Assembly: GCA_903831045.1 (NCBI GenBank)
Contig: CAIKWG010000053.1
Coordinates: 1-33,513 of the forward strand
DNA length: 33,513 nucleotides
Direction: 5' to 3'
Origin: an uncultured archaeon
Lineage (GTDB): Archaea; Nanobdellota; Nanobdellia; Pacearchaeales; GW2011-AR1
Shown here piece by piece: positions 14,711 through 22,627 of this stretch (position 1 is the first letter of the stretch; each line of letters opens with the position of its first letter). The notes beneath the pieces were generated by a model. It was not told the origin of the DNA, did no database searches, and saw nothing but the letters and a program-made list of their open reading frames with translations. Made by a program: the position numbers and the translations under genes.

Positions 14711-15898
14711 TTATATAATCTCACCAAAACCAATTAATCTCCAATGGCCCTGTAAATTTCTTGCAATACCAACATTATCTCCTTTCAAAGCCACGATTGG
14801 TATGTTCAATGAAAGTTCTGCTTGGTCTCCTAGAGATTTTTCTACAATTCCCACAGAGATAGTTGTATTTACTGAAAGCATAAGCATTTCTTTATTCTTA
14901 ATGTTCTCAACAGACTTTTTATCTTCTGTTCCAAGAACTTCATCAAATAACTTGAATTTTATTTTTACTTTTGTAGTTATTTCTGGTAAAGTTCCCAGAG
15001 TTGAAACAACGCATCCGGTAAGTGAATCGGTTTTTGTTAAATATGGATCTAGATTAGTTTCAATAGCAAGACTAGCTCCAGGAGAAATTTCTTGTACTGA
15101 GTCTGAACCCTGATGCAAAGAAATAATCTTTGTCTTTAATGGTTCGTAGGTATATTGATTATTTTTCTTAATACTCAATCCAGGCTTAATTTCTATTTCA
15201 TCTCCCACCTTTAATCTACCTTGTTTTAAAATTCCTCCAAGAACTCCTCCATGTAAATTTTCGATTAATGTTCCTGGTTTATTAATGTCAAAACTTCTTG
15301 CGATTAAGAAAATTGGCTCTTTAGTTGCATCTCTTTCTGGAACAGGTAGGTTTGCCAGTGCTTCAAGTAATTTATCAATATTAATCTCTTGCTGAGCAGA
15401 TATCGGAATTATTGGAGCATTTTCAGCAATTGTTCCCTTAACAAATTCCTTAATCATTTTGTAGTTTTCAAGAGCTTTTTCTTTTGAAACCAAATCAATT
15501 TTATTTTGAACAATAATAATATTTTTTATCTTCTTTGCTTGAAGTGCCATAAAATGTTCTTTTGTTTGAGGTTTAATTCCTTCATTTGCAGCTATAACTA
15601 GAATTGCAGAATCAATAATTGCAGCTCCAGAAAGCATTGTTGCCATAAGCATTTCATGTCCAGGTGCATCTATAAAAGAAACATAACGAACTGGTTTACC
15701 TTTCTTATCTTTGTTGTAATTTTCTCCGTCTTTATAGATTACAATCTCGGCATAACCCAGTTTTATTGTGATTCCTCTTTTCAATTCTTCAGAATGTGTA
15801 TCTGTGAACTTACCAGTTAGCTTTGAAAGCAAAGTTGTTTTACCGTGATCAATATGTCCAACAACTCCTACATTTATTACTGGTATCTGTTCTGTCAT
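14711..15898 (-). CDS. eif2g: Translation initiation factor aIF2, gamma subunit
   Basis: The 395-residue GTPase delivers initiator tRNA to the small ribosomal subunit. Motifs visible are GHIDHGKT (14-21), THSEELKRGITIKLGYA switch 1 (34-50), DAPGH (77-81) and NKID (132-135), followed by two beta-barrel domains. The zinc knuckle that most aIF2 gamma proteins carry between switch 1 and DAPGH is replaced by a cysteine-free, Lys-rich stretch (IYKDGENYNKDKKGKP, 54-69), and the protein is slightly short. A CTTTTTTAAC box ~26 bases upstream supports its own leaderless transcript. Confidence 0.95.
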   Translation of the reverse strand: MTEQIPVINVGVVGHIDHGKTTLLSKLTGKFTDTHSEELKRGITIKLGYAEIVIYKDGENYNKDKKGKPVRYVSFIDAPGHEMLMATMLSGAAIIDSAILVIAANEGIKPQTKEHFMALQAKKIKNIIIVQNKIDLVSKEKALENYKMIKEFVKGTIAENAPIIPISAQQEINIDKLLEALANLPVPERDATKEPIFLIARSFDINKPGTLIENLHGGVLGGILKQGRLKVGDEIEIKPGLSIKKNNQYTYEPLKTKIISLHQGSDSVQEISPGASLAIETNLDPYLTKTDSLTGCVVSTLGTLPEITTKVKIKFKLFDEVLGTEDKKSVENIKNKEMLMLSVNTTISVGIVEKSLGDQAELSLNIPIVALKGDNVGIARNLQGHWRLIGFGEII

Positions 15899-15937
15899 AG
15901 AATTCTTAGAAAAAGTGAGTTAAAAAAGGTTTTGGAG

Positions 15938-16249
15938 TTAATTTAATTGGGATATTGAAAATTTCATCCGAGAGTTATCCAATTCTTTTATTTTTGTTAA
16001 TACGCTAATATTGATATTTTTTTCAAGATCATTTTTTATCTCTTGTTTCATTTTTTCAGCTCTACTAGGGTACCACTGAGTTAAAATTTCTAATTGAGGT
16101 TTAAACAAACCACAATGAAAAGCGCATATCGCTGTCATGGCATTGCATTCTTTTTTATTAAAATAACTCATTTCAAGCAAACGATAATTAATTTTTCTCT
16201 CAAAAATCATTTCTCCAAATTCTTTTTTTATTGAATAATCTTCTTCCAT
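15938..16249 (-). CDS. Hypothetical protein, 103 residues
   Basis: An acidic/basic mixed soluble protein with three cysteines in KKECNAMTAICAFHCGLF, unrecognised. I chose the ATG at 16249 (MEEDYSIKK), right after the stop of the upstream gene. An upstream ATG at 16297 would add a hydrophobic stretch that is simply the shadow of the neighbouring gene. It is the last of four tightly packed small genes (17104 to 15938) between S6e and aIF2 gamma. Confidence 0.65.
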   Translation of the reverse strand: MEEDYSIKKEFGEMIFERKINYRLLEMSYFNKKECNAMTAICAFHCGLFKPQLEILTQWYPSRAEKMKQEIKNDLEKNINISVLTKIKELDNSRMKFSISQLN

Positions 16250-16250
16250 T

Positions 16251-16514
16251 TTAATTATAATAAAAATCTGGCATATCAATCTTAACAACTTTTTCACCAG
16301 GCGTATAATTTAATTTGCTTGTAAGTTTAGAATATTCTGCATGTGCAAGAAACTCTTGAAATTCTGGATTTAATTTAACTTGTTTTAATATCCAGTTTAT
16401 CCCCCATTGATCATCTGCTTGGGTATAAATGTCCAATGCTTCTTTGAATAAGCCCTTGTCTAATAATTTATCTCCCTTTTCCATTAAAAAATCTCTCTCA
16501 GTTGGGTATGCCAT
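16251..16514 (-). CDS. Hypothetical protein, 87 residues, TPR-like helix pair
   Basis: Starting at ATG 16514 (MAYPTERDFL), one base after the upstream gene's stop, the N-terminal half reads like a single TPR-type helical hairpin (KGDKLLDKGLFKEALDIYTQ, 12-31). The rest is unrecognised. The open frame continues upstream to ATG 16610, but that part overlaps the preceding gene and is unlikely to be coding. It is third in the four-gene cluster. Confidence 0.62.
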   Translation of the reverse strand: MAYPTERDFLMEKGDKLLDKGLFKEALDIYTQADDQWGINWILKQVKLNPEFQEFLAHAEYSKLTSKLNYTPGEKVVKIDMPDFYYN

Positions 16515-16515
16515 T

Positions 16516-16809
16516 TTATTCCTCTTCTTCCAACGCAATTTGTTTAATTTCAGAAAATTTTTCTTTAACAAAATAATCTTTAATTGCCTCTTTAACGTAC
16601 CAAGGCTCAAAGTCTTTTCCTAAATCTTCTAGTGTTTTATCAAGAGAATTATCTCTATGTGCTTTCATTAGAATTCTTGCTTCAAAAGGCATAATCCAAG
16701 GGATGTGCGCAAAATTACTTATCGGGGCAACCCAATTTCCTGGTTTATAATTACAAATGTAATTCTTTAAATCAATTCCTAGATTAATGTACTCTCTTGT
16801 AATTTCCAT
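16516..16809 (-). CDS. Hypothetical protein, paralogue A of tandem pair
   Basis: This 97-residue protein is clearly related along its whole length to its upstream neighbour (16811-17104). Shared runs include RDNSLDKTLE, FEPWYVKEA, KDYF-KEKFS and ENW/GNW-P-SN-AH near the middle. It has a soluble, alpha-helical look and a conserved Trp in each half. Tandem duplication is evident; no family is recognised. The stop codon is one base from the next gene's start. Confidence 0.7.
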   Translation of the reverse strand: MEITREYINLGIDLKNYICNYKPGNWVAPISNFAHIPWIMPFEARILMKAHRDNSLDKTLEDLGKDFEPWYVKEAIKDYFVKEKFSEIKQIALEEEE

Positions 16810-16810
16810 T

Positions 16811-17104
16811 TTATTTGTCCTCTTCTTTCAATTCATCTGCAAATCCAGAGAATTTTTCTTTAGTAAAATAATCCTTAACGGCTTCTTTAACATACCATGG
16901 TTCAAAAGATGAACCTAGTTTTTCTAGAGTTTTATCAAGAGAATTATCTCTATAAGCTTGCATTAATATTTTAGCCTCGTCAGTCATAACAAAAGGAGAA
17001 TGAGCAACATTGCTAATTGGAACAATCCAATTTTCCGGGGTATATCTACTAATATGACTCTCCAAGTCCAGGCCTAATCGATCATATCCTTTTGCAATTG
17101 TCAT
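16811..17104 (-). CDS. Hypothetical protein, paralogue B of tandem pair
   Basis: This 97-residue protein is the upstream copy of the tandem pair and the first gene of a four-gene cluster. It keeps the shared runs (PISNVAHSPFVM, RDNSLDKTLEKLG, FEPWYVKEAVKDYF). The ATG at 17104 is ~26 bases after a TTAAAT box embedded in a 19-bp inverted repeat (17120-17138), so the whole cluster may be controlled there. The function is unknown. Confidence 0.7.
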   Translation of the reverse strand: MTIAKGYDRLGLDLESHISRYTPENWIVPISNVAHSPFVMTDEAKILMQAYRDNSLDKTLEKLGSSFEPWYVKEAVKDYFTKEKFSGFADELKEEDK

Positions 17105-17119
17105 AAATCTTTTGAGAAT

Positions 17120-17138
17120 AAAAGCTATTTAAGCTTTT
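17120..17138 (-). promoter_or_regulatory. Inverted repeat spanning TATA box of small-protein cluster
   Basis: AAAAGCT-ATTTA-AGCTTTT has perfect 7-bp arms. The loop and the right arm contain the TATA-like TTAAAT box used by the gene at 17104. A dimeric regulator bound here would occlude TBP. Chance palindromes are frequent in AT-rich DNA, so confidence is modest. Confidence 0.4.
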
Positions 17139-17176
17139 CGATACTGTTGTTTCTTAGAAATAGTAACAATTAAGAC

Positions 17177-17599
17177 TTATTGAGCAGCCGGAGCAGAAAA
17201 AATTTCAGACAAAGGTTTTTTACCTTCCTTAATAACCTTCATGTTAACTTGAACAATTGCACTGGATATCGCTCTTCCTCTTACAGTCTTTCTCAATCTA
17301 AGTCCCTTTGGTTTTGGATTAGACCTTTTCTTTTTACCTTCTCTTTTAGGTCTTTTGTGCATTCCTTTACCATAGGTTAATAATAATTTTTTAAGTCCAA
17401 CTCCAGGAACTTCTTTCATTGCTGTGAATCCAGAACCATCGCTGGCACCAGTTATTTCAAGTTCATAGCCTTCTAAATCAGAAGAAATCTCTTTTCCATC
17501 TACTTTATCATTAAGTTCTTTATCAATCAAAGCTTCAGCTTCAGCTTCTAATTTATAGGTTTTTCCTGACTTTTCCGATATATTAATTTTGAATACCAT
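17177..17599 (-). CDS. rps6e: 30S ribosomal protein S6e
   Basis: This 140-residue protein matches archaeal/eukaryotic S6e: an N-terminal beta-rich start (MVFKINISEKSGKTYKLE), the hallmark GASDGSGFTAMKEVPGVG region (51-68), a basic segment (GMHKRPKREGKKKR), and the conserved RLRKTVRGRAISSAIVQVN. In many archaea S6e sits next to the aIF2 gamma gene; here the two are separated by four small genes on the same strand. A TATA-like TTTTAA box lies ~26 bases upstream. Confidence 0.95.
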   Translation of the reverse strand: MVFKINISEKSGKTYKLEAEAEALIDKELNDKVDGKEISSDLEGYELEITGASDGSGFTAMKEVPGVGLKKLLLTYGKGMHKRPKREGKKKRSNPKPKGLRLRKTVRGRAISSAIVQVNMKVIKEGKKPLSEIFSAPAAQ

Positions 17600-17722
17600 T
17601 ATAATCTATTGAAAAATATAGCTTAAAAAGGTTTTGATTATGGAATTCAAAGAATAACCTTATAATTTCTATATATTCTTCGGTATAATAATACTTTTAA
17701 ACAATTTTATTCTTTCAAAATT

Positions 17723-18049
17723 ATGAACTCAATAACTATCACATTCCCTTCCTTTCTAACTTTTTCAGATTTGGAAAGTAAATTAAATTCTACTTCTAAA
17801 AAATTGGGGCTAAAAAATAAGATTAAAGATAACTTCTCAATTGTTGGGGGGTCCATAGAAGGAGCGGACCAGGAGTATGAAAACACAGAGATATTAATTA
17901 AAAAATTTGGAATTCCCATTCTAAGAACCGGGATTTATGATAGGTTTAGCAATTGTCCATCTGTCTCCCAGCTTAAGCTTTATTATAATCCTACTTTTGG
18001 AATTGAAAAATTAGCCAAGCACTATGCCCAAGAATTTTCTAAAGAATAA
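17723..18049 (+). CDS. Hypothetical protein, 108 residues
   Basis: Small soluble protein, unrecognised. The start at 17723 lies ~26 bases after a CTTTTAAAC box. The N-terminus is beta-like (SITITFPSFLTF) and contains a Gly-rich IVGGSIEGADQE stretch. The promoter region contains a 17-bp run, AAAGAATAACCTTATAA, that recurs before the next gene (18040). Confidence 0.6.
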   Translation: MNSITITFPSFLTFSDLESKLNSTSKKLGLKNKIKDNFSIVGGSIEGADQEYENTEILIKKFGIPILRTGIYDRFSNCPSVSQLKLYYNPTFGIEKLAKHYAQEFSKE

Positions 18050-18079
18050 CCTTATAACTTCTCTCTAATTGCTTAATAC

Positions 18080-18541
18080 ATGAAAAAATTATCTTCAAAA
18101 CTTCTAAAAATTATTGGAATAGCTGCAATAGTTCCTGCATTATATTTTGGGTCAAGACAACTGACAATCAGAATGAATGAATATTGCGATAGAAAGTCTA
18201 ATCCAATTGAAAGTAAGTCCCATCTAAACTATCTTATAAAAAATGAACAGAACATACAAAATCTAACTACTAAAACAATAAAAGTTCTTTATTTTTCAGA
18301 AAATGATCCAGATTATTTTTTTGTTCCAGCTTGCGTTCCAGAATCAGGAAAGGAAAATTCCTATTATCTTCTTTTAGATTCCACACTTCAGAATAATTCT
18401 TCTGGAGAAATTATTCATGAAATGAATCACATTGCAAGAGGAGATTGCGATAAAAAACACAGCAGATTTGTAAATGAAACTTTTTTAGAACCTCCAGTTG
18501 CTTTTTACACCTTCAAAAGAGTTTGGAAGTCAAATCATTAA
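18080..18541 (+). CDS. Small membrane-anchored HExxH metalloprotease-like protein
   Basis: The product has 153 residues. An N-terminal hydrophobic segment (about 8-24) is a membrane anchor or signal. The catalytic-looking zinc motif HEMNH is at 113-117 (EIIHEMNHIARGD), and Glu133 in NETFLEPP is a candidate third ligand. Cysteines 36, 85 and 123 could form a disulfide outside the cell. The catalytic domain is much smaller than in most HExxH proteases. The start is ~27 bases after a TTATAA box. Peptidase activity is inferred from the motif only. Confidence 0.7.
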   Translation: MKKLSSKLLKIIGIAAIVPALYFGSRQLTIRMNEYCDRKSNPIESKSHLNYLIKNEQNIQNLTTKTIKVLYFSENDPDYFFVPACVPESGKENSYYLLLDSTLQNNSSGEIIHEMNHIARGDCDKKHSRFVNETFLEPPVAFYTFKRVWKSNH

Positions 18542-18579
18542 ACATCATCTTTAAATATACAACATTTCTTCTTTTTATT

Positions 18580-20205
18580 ATGGATAAAAATTATAAACAA
18601 AAAAATAACAATTCAAAAAAATCTTTTAAGCCTTCTCAAGAAAGAGCTAAACCAATTCAGTTTAAGATAAAAGAGATTAGTGCAAATATTAAGGAAGATG
18701 TTTTAATCATTGGTAAAATTACTAGAATTGCTCAAACCGGTGGACCAACAATCTTTATGGTTAATGATGGAACTGGTTCTCTAGCTTTGAAGGGATTTAT
18801 TAAAGCTGGTGAAAGAGCCTATCCAGAAATTGAAGAAGAAAACTGTGTTCGTGCAGTTGTTAGTCTAGGAGAGTTTCAAGGAGAACTTGAAGGAAGTATT
18901 CTAAGCATACATAAATTAGATGAATCTCAACAGAGAGATTTCCTAAGATATTTAGGAGAAATTGAAATGCAAAGAGCAAAGGTTCAGGTTCCAGAATTTC
19001 TTGTTAAGGATAAAATTTTGGACAAACTGAAACCAAGATTTATTGATGCTGCAACTCAAATTAGACTGGCAGTAATAAGAGAAAGACCAATCATCGTAAG
19101 ACATCACAATGATGCCGATGGTTATTCATCTGGATTTGCATTGGAGAGAGCAATTTTACCATTAATTATTGAACAACATAGTTCTCTAAAAGCTCCCTGG
19201 GAATATTTTCTAAGAGCTCCCTGTGTTGCACCTTTCTATGAAATCGATGATTCAATAAGAGATACTGCAAATTCGCTTAGAAACGTTGCAAAGTTTTCAA
19301 ACAAGATGCCTCTAATAATCATTGCAGATAATGGTTCTTCTCCTGAAGATTTAATGGCAATTAAACAAGGGAAAATTCACGGTTCTGATTTTATTGTAGT
19401 TGATCATCATGGATTCGATAAAGATGTTATATCAGCAGAAACTCTGGTTCATATTAATCCATTTTTAGTTGAAGAAGATGGTTCTCATTTTTCAGCAGGA
19501 ATGCTTTCTGCAGAACTTGCAAGATTTATCAATCCAAGTGTTAAAAATGTAAATCCAATTCCAGCTCTAGCAGGATTTGCAGACAGAATTGATTTAAGCA
19601 ATCCAAAAGTTATGGAAGATTATCTCAAAGTTGCTCATTCAGAAGGATACTCAAAAGAATTGCTAAGTGATATTGCTCTTGTTATTGATTATGTTTCTTC
19701 AAAGGTTAGATTTATGGAAGTTAGAGAATATATTGAAGTTCTATTTGGAGAACCTAGGGATAAGCAGAAAGAATTAGTAAGCTTACTTGCTCCATACATC
19801 AAAGAATTAGACGCAAAAGGGTTAGAAATTGGAAAAAGCAATTCTAAGGTTGAAGAATTTAAGGGAGTTACATTTCAATCAATTGAAATTGATGAAACTT
19901 TCCCCGGATTTGGGTTCTTTCCAAAACCAGGAAGAGCAGTCGGACTAATACATGATAATTTACAAACTGCAAAAGGAATTACATCTCTTGTTACAGCAGG
20001 AATAATGGCAACCGCAATTACTCTAAGAGCAACGGATGAAGCAAATTTCTCAGTTCACGAATTAATTGTGTATTTAAAAAATAAGTTACCAAATGCATTC
20101 GTTAGTGGTGGTGGGCATAAAAACGCAGGTTCAATTTCATTTCTGCCTTACATGAAAAAAGAAGTTGTGAATGCTTTAAAGGAATTCATTAAAAGTAGAA
20201 ATTAA
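18580..20205 (+). CDS. Archaeal RecJ-like DHH nuclease with N-terminal OB fold
   Basis: The product has 541 residues from the ATG at 18580, ~26 bases after a TTTAAATATAC box; the in-frame ATG at 18523 lies inside the preceding gene. An OB-type beta domain (about 28-115) precedes the DHH domain, with RHHNDADG (174-181), ADNGSS (about 250) and VDHHG (274-278) metal ligands. A DHHA1 domain ends with GGGHKNAG (about 510-517). Archaeal RecJ/GAN-type proteins are ssDNA or RNA 5'-3' exonucleases linked to replication and repair. All catalytic residues expected for the family appear present. Confidence 0.9.
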   Translation: MDKNYKQKNNNSKKSFKPSQERAKPIQFKIKEISANIKEDVLIIGKITRIAQTGGPTIFMVNDGTGSLALKGFIKAGERAYPEIEEENCVRAVVSLGEFQGELEGSILSIHKLDESQQRDFLRYLGEIEMQRAKVQVPEFLVKDKILDKLKPRFIDAATQIRLAVIRERPIIVRHHNDADGYSSGFALERAILPLIIEQHSSLKAPWEYFLRAPCVAPFYEIDDSIRDTANSLRNVAKFSNKMPLIIIADNGSSPEDLMAIKQGKIHGSDFIVVDHHGFDKDVISAETLVHINPFLVEEDGSHFSAGMLSAELARFINPSVKNVNPIPALAGFADRIDLSNPKVMEDYLKVAHSEGYSKELLSDIALVIDYVSSKVRFMEVREYIEVLFGEPRDKQKELVSLLAPYIKELDAKGLEIGKSNSKVEEFKGVTFQSIEIDETFPGFGFFPKPGRAVGLIHDNLQTAKGITSLVTAGIMATAITLRATDEANFSVHELIVYLKNKLPNAFVSGGGHKNAGSISFLPYMKKEVVNALKEFIKSRN

Positions 20206-20259
20206 TTTTAATTATCCTTATTTCGTTATCTTTAAATAATCAAATTGCTTCTCGTGAAT

Positions 20260-20970
20260 ATGGTAAAAAAAGGTGAAGATTCAATTGTTATTGAACTTAG
20301 AAATGTTGAAAGACATTATCACATGGGAGATAATATTGTTCGTGCAGTTGATGGTATTTCTATTAAAGTAAAACAAGGAGAATTTATTGCAATAATGGGT
20401 CCTTCTGGTTCTGGAAAATCAACTGCAATGAACTTGGTTGGAAGTTTGGATAGCCCAACTCACGGTCACATTTTTCTTGATGGAGAAGATGTTTCAAGAC
20501 TTGAAGAATCTGATTTAGCTCAGGTTAGAGGAAGAAAAATAGGTTTTATTTTTCAAAGTTTTAATTTGATTCCTAATCTAACTGCAAAAGAGAACATTAT
20601 GCTTCCTATGATGTTCCAAGGATTAGAAATAGAAGAAAGAGAAAAAGTTGCAGAAGACCTATTGAAATTGGTAAATTTAGAAGATAGAATGAATCATTAT
20701 CCAGGAGAACTTTCAGGAGGACAAAGACAGAGAGTTGCAATTGCTCGTGCATTGTCAAATAATCCGGATGTTATTCTTGCTGATGAACCAACAGGAAACT
20801 TAGATACTAAAACTGGGGAGATTGTTCTAGAATTTTTAGACAAACTGAATAAAGAAGGAAAAACAATTATTATGGTTACTCATGATCCAAACCTGGCTCA
20901 AAAGCATGCTCAAATTGTTTACTGGCTTAAAGACGGTAAAGTTGAAAAAATTACAAGGAAGAAAAAATGA
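20260..20970 (+). CDS. MacB/LolD-type ABC transporter ATP-binding protein
   Basis: The product has 236 residues. Walker A is GPSGSGKST (47-55), the signature is LSGGQRQRVAIARAL (151-165), Walker B is VILADEPTGNLD (171-182), and the switch His is in MVTHDP. The start at ATG 20260 is ~26 bases after a TTTAAATAAT box, leaderless. It overlaps the first permease by ATGA and energises the FtsX-type permeases downstream, probably exporting a lipid, peptide or protein from the membrane. Confidence 0.93.
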   Translation: MVKKGEDSIVIELRNVERHYHMGDNIVRAVDGISIKVKQGEFIAIMGPSGSGKSTAMNLVGSLDSPTHGHIFLDGEDVSRLEESDLAQVRGRKIGFIFQSFNLIPNLTAKENIMLPMMFQGLEIEEREKVAEDLLKLVNLEDRMNHYPGELSGGQRQRVAIARALSNNPDVILADEPTGNLDTKTGEIVLEFLDKLNKEGKTIIMVTHDPNLAQKHAQIVYWLKDGKVEKITRKKK

Positions 20971-22178
20971 TTCAAGATTATTTTGAAATAGCCTTTAAAA
21001 ATCTTAAACATAGAGGGATAAGATCTTGGCTAACTCTTTTAGGAATTTTTATTGGTGTGATGGCTGTTGTGGCTCTAATTTCTCTAGGTAGTGGTTTGAA
21101 ATTAGCAGTTGCAAGTCAGTTTGGTCTGAGCTCAACCGAGTTAATAAGTGTTCAAGCAGGAGGATTAAATTTTGGTCCTCCAGGTTCATATGTTGCAAAT
21201 CCTCTAACCACTAAAGATTTTGATGCAATAAAAAGAATAAACAGTGTTAAGCAAGCCATTAAAAGAAATATGAGATCAGGAAAATTAGAATATAATAACA
21301 AAGTGGTTTTTGGTTATTCTGCTAGTGTTCCGGATGGAAATGATAGAAAATTTTTATATGATCAATTAGATCTTACACTTCTTCAGGGAAGAATGTTAAA
21401 AGATGGAGATCTGGGCAAAGTAGTAGTAGGATATAATTTTTATGCAGATAAAGTAGGATTGGACAAGTCAGTTACTGTGGGAAAAAAAGTTTTAATTAAT
21501 AATAAAAGTTTTGAGGTTATTGGGGTAGTTGACAAAAGAGGAAGTTTCATCTATGATAATCTTGTTTTGATGAATGAAAAAGATATGCAAGATTTGTTTG
21601 CCTATGGAGATGTTGTGGATATAATCGCCGTTCTGCCAAGGGATAAAACTAATCTAGACAAAACAAAAACAGATATTGAAACTGTTCTAAGAGATAGAAG
21701 AAATGTTAAAGTTGGAAAAGAAGATTTTAAAGTCTCAACCCCAGAATCTTCTCTAGCTCAAATCAATAAGATTCTTAATGGAGTTCAGATTTTTATTGCC
21801 ATAGTTGCATCCATCTCTATTCTCATTGGAGCAATAGGAATTATTAATACCATGACAACTTCTGTTCTAGAACGTCGTCGTGAAATAGGAATTATGAAAG
21901 CCATTGGAGCAACAAATTCTCAGATATTCTTTCAATTTTTTATTGAAGCAAGTTTACTAGGATTAATTGGAGGATTCATAGGAGCTTTCTTTGGGACATT
22001 AATTGGTCTTGCAGGAACAGCAGGGATTAATACATGGATTGGAGCTAGTATCAAACCTTCCATTAGTTTCGCATTGATTTTCTTTTCTCTTTTAGGAAGT
22101 TTTCTTCTTGGAGGAATTGCAGGAATAGTTCCTGCACTAGATGCTGCTAAACAAAATCCCGTGGAGGCAATTAGATAA
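20967..22178 (+). CDS. FtsX/MacB-type ABC permease 1
   Basis: This 403-residue permease has an N-terminal helix (about 20-45), a large external MacB_PCD-type domain (about 50-265), then three helices with the FtsX motif ERRREIGIMKAIGATNSQI near the first cytoplasmic loop. It ends at PALDAAKQNPVEAIR, the standard MacB-family finish. It overlaps both neighbours by a few bases (ATGA upstream, TAATG downstream). The two permeases of this operon could form a heterodimer with the ATPase. Confidence 0.92.
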   Translation: MIQDYFEIAFKNLKHRGIRSWLTLLGIFIGVMAVVALISLGSGLKLAVASQFGLSSTELISVQAGGLNFGPPGSYVANPLTTKDFDAIKRINSVKQAIKRNMRSGKLEYNNKVVFGYSASVPDGNDRKFLYDQLDLTLLQGRMLKDGDLGKVVVGYNFYADKVGLDKSVTVGKKVLINNKSFEVIGVVDKRGSFIYDNLVLMNEKDMQDLFAYGDVVDIIAVLPRDKTNLDKTKTDIETVLRDRRNVKVGKEDFKVSTPESSLAQINKILNGVQIFIAIVASISILIGAIGIINTMTTSVLERRREIGIMKAIGATNSQIFFQFFIEASLLGLIGGFIGAFFGTLIGLAGTAGINTWIGASIKPSISFALIFFSLLGSFLLGGIAGIVPALDAAKQNPVEAIR

Positions 22179-22627
22179 TGAAAATAAGAAAAGCAAAAAA
22201 AGCAGATTTTGAAGAATATTCAAAAATAAAAGAAGAAGATTTTAGAGAGTATAGCAAGTTAATTAAAAAGAATATTAAATATTCGAAAAAAGATTCAAAC
22301 ATTGAGTTTCAAAGAATTTTAAAATCCAAGGAAGATTATCTTTTCTTTGCAGAAGATAAAGAGAAGATAATAGGTTTTATCCATGGAGAAATTGAGAATA
22401 ATAAATCCGGAAAAAAAGCAGACATTGAATATATACATGTAATTAAAGAATATAGAAAAAAAGGTATTGCCTCTAAATTAATTAATGCTTTTATTAATGT
22501 TGCAAAATCAAAAAAATGTAATTATCTTACCCTTAAGGTTAATAAAAAAAACACTCACGCCATTAAATTATACAACAAATTTAGGTTTGAGATAACAAAT
22601 TATGTAATGAGGAAACAAATAAAATGA
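22178..22627 (+). CDS. GNAT-family N-acetyltransferase between ABC permeases
   Basis: The product has 149 residues. The GNAT acetyl-CoA region is visible as EYIHVIKEYRKKGIASKLIN (motif A, R/Q-x-x-G-x-A form RKKGIA) and the end LKVNKKNTHAIKLYNKFRFE. The N-terminal half is strongly charged. The start overlaps the stop of permease 1 and the end overlaps permease 2, so it is translated as part of the ABC operon. An acetyltransferase embedded between permeases suggests it modifies either the exported substrate or a transporter part; this is inference. Confidence 0.88.
   Translation: MKIRKAKKADFEEYSKIKEEDFREYSKLIKKNIKYSKKDSNIEFQRILKSKEDYLFFAEDKEKIIGFIHGEIENNKSGKKADIEYIHVIKEYRKKGIASKLINAFINVAKSKKCNYLTLKVNKKNTHAIKLYNKFRFEITNYVMRKQIK

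Noticed and set aside
16515-16610. Upstream extension of the 87-aa gene to ATG 16610
   Set aside because: The added part overlaps the paralogue gene entirely and has the composition of an out-of-frame shadow.
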